This document shows positions 54,106 to 63,490 of a stretch of 64,000 bases of DNA, in pieces. The stretch covers positions 62,001 through 126,000 of the forward strand of contig CAJTWL010000001.1 of NCBI GenBank assembly GCA_910579845.1, in the 5' to 3' direction. The notes below the pieces were generated by a model. It searched no databases and was not told the origin of the DNA. It saw only the letters and a list, made by a program, of their open reading frames with translations. A program made the position numbers and the translations under genes. How positions within the stretch are numbered: position 1 is the stretch's first letter; each line of letters starts with the position of its first letter. This DNA is from an uncultured Muribaculaceae bacterium (GTDB lineage: Bacteria > Bacteroidota > Bacteroidia > Bacteroidales > Muribaculaceae).

Positions 54106-55494
54106 ATGAATCTAAAGTGCCCACACTGCAATACGATATTTGAAGTCGATGAAAATCATTATACTGCACTTCTCGCACAGGTAAGAAACAAGGAGTTTGA
54201 AGCGGAACTGCAGAGAAGACTTGCAGAAATCTCTGATCTCCAGAATGCAAGAAATGAAGTAAAACATGCCCAGGAGAATCAGAAAATCGAGCAGACCATT
54301 GCTTCTAAAGATATGGAGATCAATAATCTCAAAAATGAGATTGGACGTCTTCAGTCTGCAATTGACAATTACGATTCAATAAAAAAGGCAGACCTCGAAA
54401 CTATCAATGCAAATACTCAACGTCAGATAACGGAGTTGTCAGCAGAAAAAGACAGGGAAATATCAGAACTGAAAAATCAAATACAACAAAACAACTCGAA
54501 GCATAAGCTTGATCTGAGTAATCTTCATACCAGCAATCTTGAGGAGCTGCATAAAAAAGAGAAGGAGATAACTGAACTTTCATCTCGTCTTGAGTCTCAG
54601 AAAACTTCCGCAAAAAACCGCGAATTTGAACTTAAGAGCAATTATCAACTTATGCTTAAAGCAAAGGATGAGGAGATTGAACGTTATAAAGACCTGAAAA
54701 GCCGACTCTCTACCAAAATGCTTGGTGAGACTCTCGAACAGCATTGTCAAAATACTTTCAATATGGCGCGAAGTGTCGGGCAATTCCAAGATGCGTACTT
54801 TGAAAAAGATAACGATGCGAGTTCCGGAACAAAAGGTGACTTTATATTCAGAGATTATATCAATGGCGAAGAATGTCTTTCAATAATGTTTGAAATGAAA
54901 AATGAAGCTGACTGCACGGCTACCAAACATAAGAATGAAGATTTCTTTGCTAAACTTGATAAAGACAGAAGGGAAAAGAATTGTGAATATGCCGTACTCG
55001 TAAGTACACTTGAAGTAGATAATGAACTATATAATAGTGGAATAGTCGATGTCTCGTATCGTTATTCCAAGATGTTCGTAATCCGTCCGCAATTCTTTAT
55101 GCCTGTCATAGCACTGCTATCTAAAGCCGCCAAACGAGGTGCCGAGACCGTGATTGCGCTTCGCGCTGAACTTGTAGAGGCTAAAGCACAGAGTATCGAT
55201 GTAACCAAATTTGAGGAACGTCGAGATAAATTTGTCGGTGAATTCATGAAATTCGTGGATGGACACAGAAAAAAACATGACGAGGCAATGGAAGCAATTG
55301 ACAAAGCCATCGCCAATGCGGAAAAGCAGATTGATGCTCTCAGAAGAATAAAAAATCTGTTTGATACCGGAACACAGAAGCTTGTAAGGGCCGGAGATGT
55401 TATTGAGAACGACTTCACAATCAAGAAACTGACACACGGCAATCCTACCATGAAATCCAAGTTTGAAGAAGCCCGCCGTTTAAATAACAAGTAA
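54106..55494 (+). CDS. DUF2130 protein: zinc-ribbon, coiled coil and nuclease-like domain
   Basis: A 462-residue cytoplasmic protein. It starts with a zinc-ribbon-like CPHC (residues 5-8), then a long charged coiled coil (about 30-200), then the DUF2130 core. There GDFIF and IMFEMKNE (about 244-270) have the spacing of a PD-(D/E)xK metal site, so a restriction-endonuclease-like fold is likely. A helical C-terminus follows. The function is unknown; the neighbour is yaaA, a DNA-protecting peroxide response protein, 13 bases downstream. A DNA-repair or stress role is plausible but not shown. Confidence 0.85.
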   Translation: MNLKCPHCNTIFEVDENHYTALLAQVRNKEFEAELQRRLAEISDLQNARNEVKHAQENQKIEQTIASKDMEINNLKNEIGRLQSAIDNYDSIKKADLETINANTQRQITELSAEKDREISELKNQIQQNNSKHKLDLSNLHTSNLEELHKKEKEITELSSRLESQKTSAKNREFELKSNYQLMLKAKDEEIERYKDLKSRLSTKMLGETLEQHCQNTFNMARSVGQFQDAYFEKDNDASSGTKGDFIFRDYINGEECLSIMFEMKNEADCTATKHKNEDFFAKLDKDRREKNCEYAVLVSTLEVDNELYNSGIVDVSYRYSKMFVIRPQFFMPVIALLSKAAKRGAETVIALRAELVEAKAQSIDVTKFEERRDKFVGEFMKFVDGHRKKHDEAMEAIDKAIANAEKQIDALRRIKNLFDTGTQKLVRAGDVIENDFTIKKLTHGNPTMKSKFEEARRLNNK

Positions 55495-55507
55495 GTGATA
55501 TAAATTA

Positions 55508-56281
55508 ATGATTACATTGATAGCCGAATCAAAAACTATGCGTAATAACTGCAAGGAAGTTACGCATGAAAATTATATCAATCATAATCCATCCGGTGAA
55601 AAAGCGGCAGATAAGATCATGCACATGATTTCACATATGTCATTACAGGATATAGCCGCTAAAGTTAAAGTGAGCGGTACTATGGCTTCTAAAATAATGA
55701 ATTTTTCTTATGATTTTCCGAACAAGCGCACCGGACTAAATAGTATTGAGGCATTTACCGGAGTTGTATTCAAGACTTTTGATTACGGGTCATTGTCTGA
55801 ATCTGAAAAATACAAGACAAGGAAGTATGTGCGAATCATATCATCTTTATACGGATGGCTTCGTCCCGAAGATATAATCAAACCATACAGATTGGAATTC
55901 AACAGCCATATCGCGCCGAATGACAAGACATTGGCTGAATTCTGGTGTAAAGATGTGACCATACAGCTTGTACGCGAAATTAAACAAAACGGAGCAACTG
56001 ACATTCTTAATCTTATGCCTGAAGACGCGGCAAGATGCATAGACTTGAAGCTTGTAAAGCGATATGCGGAAATCTGGAAAATTGATTTTAAAGAACTTCA
56101 GGATGGTGGGGAATACAAAACTCCAAATTCCAACAGATTAAAACAGCTTAGAGGAATGCTCCTCAGAGAAATTGTCAAGAACGAAATAAGCTCTCCATCC
56201 GAACTTAAAACTTTTTCCTCAGAGACATTCCTGCCGCTCGGCACACCTGACTACCCAAACCACATAGCCTTCTGCGTATAA
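55508..56281 (+). CDS. yaaA: Peroxide stress protein YaaA (DUF328)
   Basis: YaaA lowers free iron and limits DNA and protein damage during hydrogen peroxide stress in E. coli; the protein has a DNA-binding, cantaloupe fold. The 257 residues carry the family segments AFTGVVFKTFDY, the ISSLYGWLRPEDIIKPYRLEF motif (about 109-129), NLMPEDAARC, and a C-terminal RGMLLREIV helix. The length is normal. Co-transcription with the DUF2130 gene is likely. Confidence 0.9.
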   Translation: MITLIAESKTMRNNCKEVTHENYINHNPSGEKAADKIMHMISHMSLQDIAAKVKVSGTMASKIMNFSYDFPNKRTGLNSIEAFTGVVFKTFDYGSLSESEKYKTRKYVRIISSLYGWLRPEDIIKPYRLEFNSHIAPNDKTLAEFWCKDVTIQLVREIKQNGATDILNLMPEDAARCIDLKLVKRYAEIWKIDFKELQDGGEYKTPNSNRLKQLRGMLLREIVKNEISSPSELKTFSSETFLPLGTPDYPNHIAFCV

Positions 56282-56408
56282 TGACAAGACGCTATAGGTA
56301 AAGACATATTACCTTTTAATCGAGTAGTATCCAAGTTTGAGTGTTTACTTATAAGGTTTCGCTCTACGCTTGGGAGGTGAGCCTATCCACTAAGCTTCAT
56401 CATGCGCC

Positions 56409-56490
56409 GTTGGGAGGGGAGCTTGTCCCCAAGCTCCCTTACGTAACCCTGACGATTTTTGGCGACTTGAGGACAAGTCGCTCTCCCAAC
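56409..56490. repeat. Nested palindrome cluster after yaaA
   Basis: An outer pair GTTGGGAG (56409) and CTCCCAAC (56483) encloses two hairpins: GGGAGCTTG/CAAGCTCCC (56417-56438) and GCGACTTG/CAAGTCGC (56462-56481). The second is the same as the hairpin at 7623-7641. It has the look of a small dispersed repeat and could also act as a terminator for yaaA. Confidence 0.55.
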
Positions 56491-56548
56491 CGCAGGATAA
56501 CCGCATAACATTGAATTGGTGATTAAAATAAATATGTTAACTTTGCAA

Positions 56549-56580
56549 TTAAGTTGGCAGAGGCCAATTATTTTTTAATT
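56549..56580 (+). terminator. Possible terminator hairpin
   Basis: TTGGC-agag-GCCAA followed by TTATTTTTTAATTTT. It is 270 bases after yaaA and just ahead of the structured region, so it may end read-through from yaaA. Weak stem of five pairs. Confidence 0.4.
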
Positions 56581-56605
56581 TTCATAGCGTTTCAGCTTTA
56601 TCCTT

Positions 56606-56793
56606 TCTTACCGAAATCGCCAAATTATCGCACGAAGGAAAAAGCAGTCTGGGAACGCTCATGCTTGTCGTTTATCCACTCCCCGGCAAGGGGACAAGAT
56701 ATGCGTTAAGGCGTGGGAGTGGACTGTTATTTCGTGCAAGGCGTTTGGCGATGCCCGGTAAGAGAATAACTGGACTGTCCCCACGCTTTTTTT
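56606..56793 (+). ncRNA. Candidate structured RNA (unidentified)
   Basis: A 190-base stretch without a coding frame folds by eye into nested stems: TCTTACCG/CGGTAAGA (56606/56756), TCGCCAAA/TTTGGCGA (56617/56744), GCACGAA/TTCGTGC (56630/56731), CAGTC/GACTG (56645/56722), AACGC/GCGTT (56654/56703), CTTGT/ACAAG (56664/56694) and CCCC/GGGG (56681/56690). CCACTCCC (56676) can also pair with GGGAGTGG (56715) as a pseudoknot. A competing pairing, GCGTGGG (56711) with CCCACGC (56780), plus GTTATT/AATAAC, ends in seven T. It lies 54 bases before the lipoprotein gene. It fits neither RNase P, tmRNA nor SRP RNA by signature; a 6S-like RNA or cis-regulatory leader is possible. The strand is inferred from the T run. 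Confidence 0.55.
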
Positions 56794-56847
56794 ATAACAT
56801 TTAACAGTCGGTTGCGGGGGGCACAAACGACAACACACTAATAACCG

Positions 56848-57897
56848 ATGTTATACAAATTAAAATGGCTGATGTGCACATTAGCCCTAACTATGATTGT
56901 GGTGAACACATCATGTGACAAGCATGATTATCCTGACGAACCATACTACCCTTGGGAACCCGGGACCGGTGAAGGTGGCGGTCAGGGAACAGGTGGTTCT
57001 TCCGGCGATTCTGGCAGTTTTTGGTTGAGCCCCTCTGAATTGAAATTTGACGTCAATGGCAGTGGCCTGAATGTTTATATCAACCAAGCTAAAGATGAAG
57101 TTACAGTAACATCCAAGCCGTCGTGGATTAATTACACCAAATATTCGTCAACACAGTTTATAGTAAAAGCCACTAAAAACACCGGGGCTGAACGTAGCGG
57201 AAACATGGTCTTTTACTCTGGCGGCAAAACCGTAACACTCTATATTACACAAGCGGGCAATAGCGGAACCGGAGGAACAGGAAGTGGGTCCACCAACCAA
57301 AAGCCTAATGCACCTACCGGTCTCACTGCTTCCCCCGATGGTCCGTCTACAGCTCCTTTTGCTCTTATCAGATGGAATTCAGTGGCGGGCGCGACTAAAT
57401 ATTTAGTGTACCGCAGCACATCGACCACAGGCAGCTATTCTCAAATAAAAAGTGTAACGATTGCTTCTTGTTCTGATGAAACCGTTCAATACGGCAAAAC
57501 CTACTACTATAAAGTCAAAGCATCAAACTCATACGGCACCAGCGACTTCAGTGACTACGCGACTTGTGCTTTTACCGACAAAAGAACTCCAGGTCCGGTT
57601 CAATATGGCAATTGCATTGTTAGTGGCAGCTCAATGACTTTGCGTTGGTCAGTTCCTAAGGATCCGTCTTACGGAACACCAACTGAAGCAGTTCTGAGAG
57701 TAATGAATCCCGACACAAAAAAGTATATTGATTTACAAAAATTATCGGGAACAGCAACATCAGTATCTTTCGTATATTCTCCATATATCGATAAGGATGG
57801 ATATGTTAGAGCCGGCATTGTTTTGATCAACAAGAATGGAAGTGGCGGAGGACTTCCTAAAGTATATGATACTAAAAACAAAAAATGGATTAATTAA
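56848..57897 (+). CDS. BACON/fibronectin-III lipoprotein
   Basis: A 349-residue surface lipoprotein. The signal ends VVNTSC (Cys23). A Gly/Pro/Asp-rich linker (about 24-55) follows, then a BACON-type domain (about 57-132: WLSPSELKFDVNGSG, ...WINYTKYSSTQF, TVTLYITQAGN), a Gly/Ser/Thr linker, a fibronectin-III-like domain (PNAPTGLTASP to about 232, with GATKYLVYRSTS and KTYYYKVKASNSYG), and a C-terminal beta domain. BACON domains usually bind carbohydrate or mucin. It stands alone, preceded by the structured RNA and followed by a terminator. Confidence 0.83.
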   Translation: MLYKLKWLMCTLALTMIVVNTSCDKHDYPDEPYYPWEPGTGEGGGQGTGGSSGDSGSFWLSPSELKFDVNGSGLNVYINQAKDEVTVTSKPSWINYTKYSSTQFIVKATKNTGAERSGNMVFYSGGKTVTLYITQAGNSGTGGTGSGSTNQKPNAPTGLTASPDGPSTAPFALIRWNSVAGATKYLVYRSTSTTGSYSQIKSVTIASCSDETVQYGKTYYYKVKASNSYGTSDFSDYATCAFTDKRTPGPVQYGNCIVSGSSMTLRWSVPKDPSYGTPTEAVLRVMNPDTKKYIDLQKLSGTATSVSFVYSPYIDKDGYVRAGIVLINKNGSGGGLPKVYDTKNKKWIN

Positions 57898-57932
57898 TTC
57901 CCAGCATCGTTGAGAGATACAGAGATGCAAAA

Positions 57933-57964
57933 AAGTAGGCAGTTCAAGATCGAACCGCCTACTT
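57933..57964. terminator. Terminator between the lipoprotein and GLUG genes
   Basis: AAGTAGGCAGTTC and GAACCGCCTACTT form a 13-base stem with one mismatch and a 6-base loop, followed by GACTATTTATT. It sits between convergent genes. Confidence 0.7.
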
Positions 57965-57975
57965 GACTATTTATT

Positions 57976-58015
57976 ATAGACTATGTTAAGTTTTAAACCA
58001 AGTTAAACATTAAAT
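57976..58015. repeat. Solo end of repeat family A
   Basis: About 40 bases read as the right-hand end of element A in the reverse orientation (TTTTAAACCAAGTTAAACAT, compared with TTTAAACCAAATTAAACAT in A1-A3). No second end was found. It abuts the stop codon of the GLUG protein gene at 58016. Confidence 0.6.
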
Positions 58016-61000
58016 TCAAAGAATCACAACCTTGGATTCACGTCTTCCATCGGAATATTTACGTACCCTTACGTATACACCCTTGCCAAGATGTTCAACA
58101 GGAACCGCAATACCGTCCGGCGTATAAAATTCATCTGTATATCCGTTTTCTATATTCAGATCATTCAATCCGCTCTTGACATCCAGATTGACAATTACTT
58201 CCCTGTTAAGATTCTCACATGTCGCAATAAGCTTGGCACTTCCGGTGAAAGAGCCCTTCAAGGAAACATCATTGCCGTCAAATACAAGTTCGCTGTTATT
58301 GCTGCTCCATGTAAGACCAGCAGGACAACCGACATGGAAAGGACCGGTAATTATATTGTCGGCATTGACTTTATCGGCAATAACACGCGCCGCCACAATC
58401 TTGGCTTCAGGAACTTCAATATCCTTAAGCATAGGATATGTATAGATATCTCCCGAATCCCAGCCTAAACCAAGATCTATTTCAGCAAGTTTTGATTCCG
58501 TAACGCCGGTTGCAAGACCGGAGTCAAGCAACGTCGCATCTCCTTTCACATAATAAGTGTTGGTTATATGATTGTCTGTATTCCAGTCCTTGCCACCCTT
58601 TGGATTGACTCCAATTATATAGCCACAGGTATCAACAGGTGCTATTACAGTTCCTGAATTATAGCAGCTGTCGATCACTGTACGGTTTTTATAGGTCTGT
58701 CCGACAAGACCGCCTACGCGGGAAGCTCCTTTAACAGTCCCCGAGTTGTAGCAACGACGGAAAGTCGAGGCTCCATATCCTGCAAGACCACCTATAGCGA
58801 AACCAGACGGAGAGGCAGTGGTTGTAGAAACGCCTTGTGTTTCACAAGTTGTTGATACATTACCGGTATTAAAGCAATCATGCACATCTGCAACAACCGT
58901 ATTCGAGCCGATAAGTCCGCCGGTGCGGTTGGTAGTCGTCTCTATATCTCCGGAGTTCCATGAATAAGCTATCTCGACATCATTTCCACCGAGTTGCGCT
59001 ACAAGACCTCCAAGATTAAAGCCACCTTTCACAGTTCCGGTATTGGAACAATGTGTAACAGTTACATTATTGGACGTCAAGGCGACAATACCGGCACCCT
59101 GATTACCTTGGGCATTTATATTACCATGGTTTTCACAGTGCGAGATCAATACCGGATAAGCGGCAGTTGCTGTACCCTTGTTCGAGCCGACTATACCTGA
59201 AACATAAACATTATATGTAGCCGATATATTCCCCTCATTGACACAGTTCTCTATTTTTGTTTCCGGTGTATAGAAGGCTGAAATGCCGGCGGTAGGCGCA
59301 CTTGAAACAGCTTTGACTGATACTGTCGCAATATCGGCATAATTTACGCAACCTTTAACAGTCAACGGGTTGATTATGCTTGCCGACGCATTTGTATTTG
59401 CAACAATTCCTCCTACAATACTGTTGGCAGAAATAGAAGCGCGGTTATAGCAATCGGTGAAAGTGTATGTTACAGCTATACCTGCGGTTCCATTGGCATA
59501 AGCTACAAGACCACCGACACTGTTTGTACTTGTAGGAGTCTTCAGTTCAAATGAGCCTTCGTTTCCACATGCCGTGAACGCGGCAGGCTGGCACTGAGCC
59601 ACAAGACCGCCGATATATGTTGCCGTACCGGTTGCAGTCGATTCGATCACACCCTTGTTGACCACGCGGGTGAATACAACACCGGGGGTAGTAGCGCATG
59701 CGATTCCTGCAACGGAACCTGCGCCACCGGATATATGACCTGTATTGATTACATCGGTAAGTTCAGCACCGCCGTAGATATAACCGAATCCGGACACAGA
59801 AGCCTTTGTTGAGGTGACATCCACAGCATTTACGCAATTAATTACATTGCCATACACTTTTGCACTGAAACCACCCGTATATGTCTGAGCCGAAGTTACA
59901 GCACCGGCAATGGTGAGATTCTTCACAGTCGCACCTTCGGCAATAGTACCGATCGCAGCCTGATATGATGCCGTTGCAGTCAATTTCACACCTTTCACTG
60001 TATGGTTATCCCCATCGAGTGTTCCGGCAAAATTGGTAACACCATCACCAAATATAGACTTGAATGAAGTCCCTGTAAAGTCAATGTCTGAAGAAACTTT
60101 CAAATATTTATTTGTGAAATCATTACCTGTGGAAGACGCGAACTTTGATAGTGCATTCCAGTCATTTGCCGAGGCTATCAGATATGGCTCGCTCTCTGTT
60201 CCCTTTCCTGCAAGCGGAACAGCCGGAGGACATGATATATCCAGTGTTCGACTGAAGGATCCCAAGACGAGTTTGAGTTCATCTGATACAACATCAGTTA
60301 CATCTTTCGGAGATACCAGACGATTGCCTTCAATCTTGAAATCAGATGCCTTTGCAAGACTCCAGGTTGCATCCTTTGACTCAAGTGTTGCTCCGTCAGT
60401 AAGGTTGTTAACATCCGTGGTTGCGGGCATCATCATAATAAGAGAACGGGCTTCTATAACTTTAGGCTCATTGGCAAATGCCTTAAGTGTAGGATACAGA
60501 CCCTTCTCAAAACTCCAGATCTCAGTGTCATAGCCGGTAAGCGGTTCACCGGAAACAAGTACCGTAGTCTCAACTCCCTGCGCGCCGGCCAGAGGCATAC
60601 CTGCCTGTGCCTTCAGCGGAATAATCTGCGCATCCCAATATACACCGGATACAGTGCCCTCAGTACCATTGGTCCCTCCTATCGCTCCTATTTTTGAGCG
60701 ATCCACAGCGACCTTCACTGGACCTAGGTTCAGGGTGTTTTTCACTGAGTTGTCAGCCATAGCAGTGGTGCTGCTCACTTTTGAGAGCTGACCAGCTATA
60801 CCGCCGGCAATGCTGTGATATGCACGGACTGTACCATAGTTCACGCAATCGATAAAGTTTGTTCCGGTATTTTCCGCCTGTATACCGCCTGCACGGGTCA
60901 TACTCCCGCTCTCTTTCTGGAATGTGGAGACAACTCGCAAAGTGACATCACCTGTATTCACACACTGTTCTACTATTCCGGTTCCGGTACCGACTATACC

Positions 61001-63490
61001 ACCAGCCGAATTATATCCTGAAGTTACAGGCGCCGCATTATAACAACGGCGTACAATACCTTTGCGGTTCTCGCCTACTATACCTCCGGCAGCGGCACTG
61101 ACAGTGGTGATCGGAGCATAATTCCTACAATTCTCGACGAGACCCTCGTTTTGTCCCACAATAGAACCAGACCGCGCCCAGAAATTAAACTTACATCCTG
61201 ATCCTACATTAAGGTTACGTATTATTCCCCCCTCTGCAAGACGTCCGAAAATACCTTTTACATTCTGGGTACCCTTGTCATTCGTGTTGACCACACCGGT
61301 CACGTCATTCTCATCAACCGGTTTCTTAGTCCAGACTACCCAATTCTCAAGTACATTGTCCAACGTATGACCTCCGCCGTCAAAAATTCCAGCAAATTTG
61401 CAGTATGCGTCTGCATCGATACATATTCCACTGAAAAGTGGATCATACTGCATATCAATGTCATTGGTCATCAGGAAATAAGTTTGTGGAAAATATTGTT
61501 TGACGACAGAAGTTATATTTCCCAGAGCAATCATATCCTCCTTGGTGGATATGAGATATGGATTCAACTCAGTTCCCTCGCCGGCAAACGGAACGGGTGC
61601 GACCTTGACTTCATATAAAAGAGTTACATCTCCATTGGTTACAGTCAAAGAATCGGTTCCGAATTTATCGGATATAATCAACGAATCATTTTCTATCTTG
61701 CAATAATGTCCGGTCTCCGAAGGCTTGCCGTTGAGCAATAGCGAGAATCTTGTATTACCCATGGGGCGAAGCGCTGCGTTTGCTGAAAGCTTCTTAAGAC
61801 TGCTCTGTGATGCAAATAGAATTGAAGATGCACTCATAAGTGCCGTCTGATTATCCGACAACCCTTTAAGACGTGGATACTGCCCTTCTGTAATCAACCA
61901 TTTGTCATGTGAGAATCCCTTGGGACCATTGGCTGAAGTAAGGTAGCTTCCAGGCACACCATATTTCTTGGAATTGAGGTTGGTATATTGATTATCAAAA
62001 TACACATTCTCGATAATAGGTTGCGCGGCACCGTCAATATAGCCGAGAGATTCGCGGACCTCATTCTCACTATCATAAAGGAATGTCTCTGATGTTATCA
62101 CAGAAGCAGTATAGCAATTGCGTACAGAAGGCTGACGTGTACCTGCGGCATTAGTGTAAGACCTGATCCAACCGGTTATTCCTCCTGCCATACGGGAATA
62201 ATAAGTCCCGGCAACTCCTGTGAAATAACAATCGGTTATATCCGATCCGAAATTTGTTCCCACAACTCCGCCGGCAACAGCATTCTTACCGGTGGCAGAG
62301 ACACCCGATGTGATTGTTCCTACAGCAAAAGAGCTTTCCAAAGAACCGTTACTCAGAATACCGGCTATACCTCCGATTGTCATAGTACTGTAATACACTT
62401 TACTGTCAATACTTCCGGAGAAATAAAGATTACGTCCACTGGCACCGTTCATAGAAGCCACAACACCACCGGCAGGATAACCTTCAGCTCCGGAACCTGC
62501 AAGAATTGTCGCATTGGTGACAGAACAGTTTTCTATACTTACATTGACCTGACCTGCAAGACCTGCCGAATTTCCGCCTCTGCCATCAATATATGCATTA
62601 TTTACAGAACAGTTGCTGATTGTCTCGACCGCACCCACAAGACCTGACGCGATGCGCTGTGAATTAGATACCTTAACGTTCTCCGCACTACAATCCCTTA
62701 CAGAGCCGTAAGTCCAACCTGCAAGTACCGAAGCTATAAGACCTTCCGCTGATATCACGGCATCGCGCATCTTTACATTCTTGATTACACTCTGCGGACC
62801 GCACATTCCGAAGAGACCTGCCAGACCGGCGCCGCCTGTCTGTTGATTGAGACCGGAAAGGGTGTGCCCGTTACCATCAAAAACGCCATTGAAATGGTGA
62901 TTAAGATCCGCACCTACAGGTGTAAGCAGTTTTGAACTCAGATCAAGATCTGCGACAAGCTTGAAATATTTGCCTGTAAAAGCAAGATGGCTTATGAATC
63001 CTCCAATTGTTTCAGGGTTTTCGGATGTATAAGTATTGGTTTCATTAGCAAGTCGCTCTAAGTCTATAATGCTTTTAATCAGATATGGGTCATTCTCGGT
63101 TCCACCGCCCTCGAAAGAACCTGTCACCTGCGTGGGGTAACGGAATCCCTCGGAATATTCAATAGTACCGTTGATAATCGCTCCGAAGAAAGTAGGAGTG
63201 GTACCCATACTGAAAGCACTCCACTTACCCCAGCTCAAAGTCTTGTCCGAACCGGTTGGAGCCGGGATGAGGGATATGGTATTTGTCATACCCGACGGAT
63301 TTCCGGAAGATGAGTATGATCCCACGGACATCGTCATGAAATTCGCTTTATTGGCCGGGTATATACGTGCACATTGAGTAGGTATGGAACCTCCGCGTGA
63401 TGAGTCAAGGAAAATCTTTACAGTCTGTCCGTAGTTTGCAAAATTCTTAATAAGCACCTGATTGTCAAATGGTTGCGAGACTACCACTCC
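58016..63490 (-). CDS. Giant GLUG-repeat surface protein, main part (downstream of a frameshift)
   Basis: About 1820 residues of an exported protein. Many copies of the GLUG-like repeat (GGIVGxNxG...CYNxGxV and relatives such as GGLVGQTYKN, AGGVVGTNFG) fill about residues 130-1650, interleaved with GTENDPYLI-type strands that start each block. Near the C-terminus comes an Ig-like stretch (ANDIITGPF to LDVKSGLN) and a short tail with GIAVPVEHLGKGVYVRVRKY that resembles a type IX sorting domain. GTG at 63487 is a start only if the upstream segment is lost: the sequence continues naturally upstream in another frame (see 63481-64000), so it is probably one gene broken at a run of seven A (63491-63497). 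Confidence 0.8.
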   Translation of the reverse strand, partial: GVVVSQPFDNQVLIKNFANYGQTVKIFLDSSRGGSIPTQCARIYPANKANFMTMSVGSYSSSGNPSGMTNTISLIPAPTGSDKTLSWGKWSAFSMGTTPTFFGAIINGTIEYSEGFRYPTQVTGSFEGGGTENDPYLIKSIIDLERLANETNTYTSENPETIGGFISHLAFTGKYFKLVADLDLSSKLLTPVGADLNHHFNGVFDGNGHTLSGLNQQTGGAGLAGLFGMCGPQSVIKNVKMRDAVISAEGLIASVLAGWTYGSVRDCSAENVKVSNSQRIASGLVGAVETISNCSVNNAYIDGRGGNSAGLAGQVNVSIENCSVTNATILAGSGAEGYPAGGVVASMNGASGRNLYFSGSIDSKVYYSTMTIGGIAGILSNGSLESSFAVGTITSGVSATGKNAVAGGVVGTNFGSDITDCYFTGVAGTYYSRMAGGITGWIRSYTNAAGTRQPSVRNCYTASVITSETFLYDSENEVRESLGYIDGAAQPIIENVYFDNQYTNLNSKKYGVPGSYLTSANGPKGFSHDKWLITEGQYPRLKGLSDNQTALMSASSILFASQSSLKKLSANAALRPMGNTRFSLLLNGKPSETGHYCKIENDSLIISDKFGTDSLTVTNGDVTLLYEVKVAPVPFAGEGTELNPYLISTKEDMIALGNITSVVKQYFPQTYFLMTNDIDMQYDPLFSGICIDADAYCKFAGIFDGGGHTLDNVLENWVVWTKKPVDENDVTGVVNTNDKGTQNVKGIFGRLAEGGIIRNLNVGSGCKFNFWARSGSIVGQNEGLVENCRNYAPITTVSAAAGGIVGENRKGIVRRCYNAAPVTSGYNSAGGIVGTGTGIVEQCVNTGDVTLRVVSTFQKESGSMTRAGGIQAENTGTNFIDCVNYGTVRAYHSIAGGIAGQLSKVSSTTAMADNSVKNTLNLGPVKVAVDRSKIGAIGGTNGTEGTVSGVYWDAQIIPLKAQAGMPLAGAQGVETTVLVSGEPLTGYDTEIWSFEKGLYPTLKAFANEPKVIEARSLIMMMPATTDVNNLTDGATLESKDATWSLAKASDFKIEGNRLVSPKDVTDVVSDELKLVLGSFSRTLDISCPPAVPLAGKGTESEPYLIASANDWNALSKFASSTGNDFTNKYLKVSSDIDFTGTSFKSIFGDGVTNFAGTLDGDNHTVKGVKLTATASYQAAIGTIAEGATVKNLTIAGAVTSAQTYTGGFSAKVYGNVINCVNAVDVTSTKASVSGFGYIYGGAELTDVINTGHISGGAGSVAGIACATTPGVVFTRVVNKGVIESTATGTATYIGGLVAQCQPAAFTACGNEGSFELKTPTSTNSVGGLVAYANGTAGIAVTYTFTDCYNRASISANSIVGGIVANTNASASIINPLTVKGCVNYADIATVSVKAVSSAPTAGISAFYTPETKIENCVNEGNISATYNVYVSGIVGSNKGTATAAYPVLISHCENHGNINAQGNQGAGIVALTSNNVTVTHCSNTGTVKGGFNLGGLVAQLGGNDVEIAYSWNSGDIETTTNRTGGLIGSNTVVADVHDCFNTGNVSTTCETQGVSTTTASPSGFAIGGLAGYGASTFRRCYNSGTVKGASRVGGLVGQTYKNRTVIDSCYNSGTVIAPVDTCGYIIGVNPKGGKDWNTDNHITNTYYVKGDATLLDSGLATGVTESKLAEIDLGLGWDSGDIYTYPMLKDIEVPEAKIVAARVIADKVNADNIITGPFHVGCPAGLTWSSNNSELVFDGNDVSLKGSFTGSAKLIATCENLNREVIVNLDVKSGLNDLNIENGYTDEFYTPDGIAVPVEHLGKGVYVRVRKYSDGRRESKVVIL

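Noticed and set aside
56606..56793. RNase P RNA, tmRNA or SRP RNA for the structured region
   Set aside because: No GAGGAAAGTC core, no tag-peptide frame with a tRNA-like end, and no SRP GGAA-tetraloop domain. 6S RNA stays possible but unproven.
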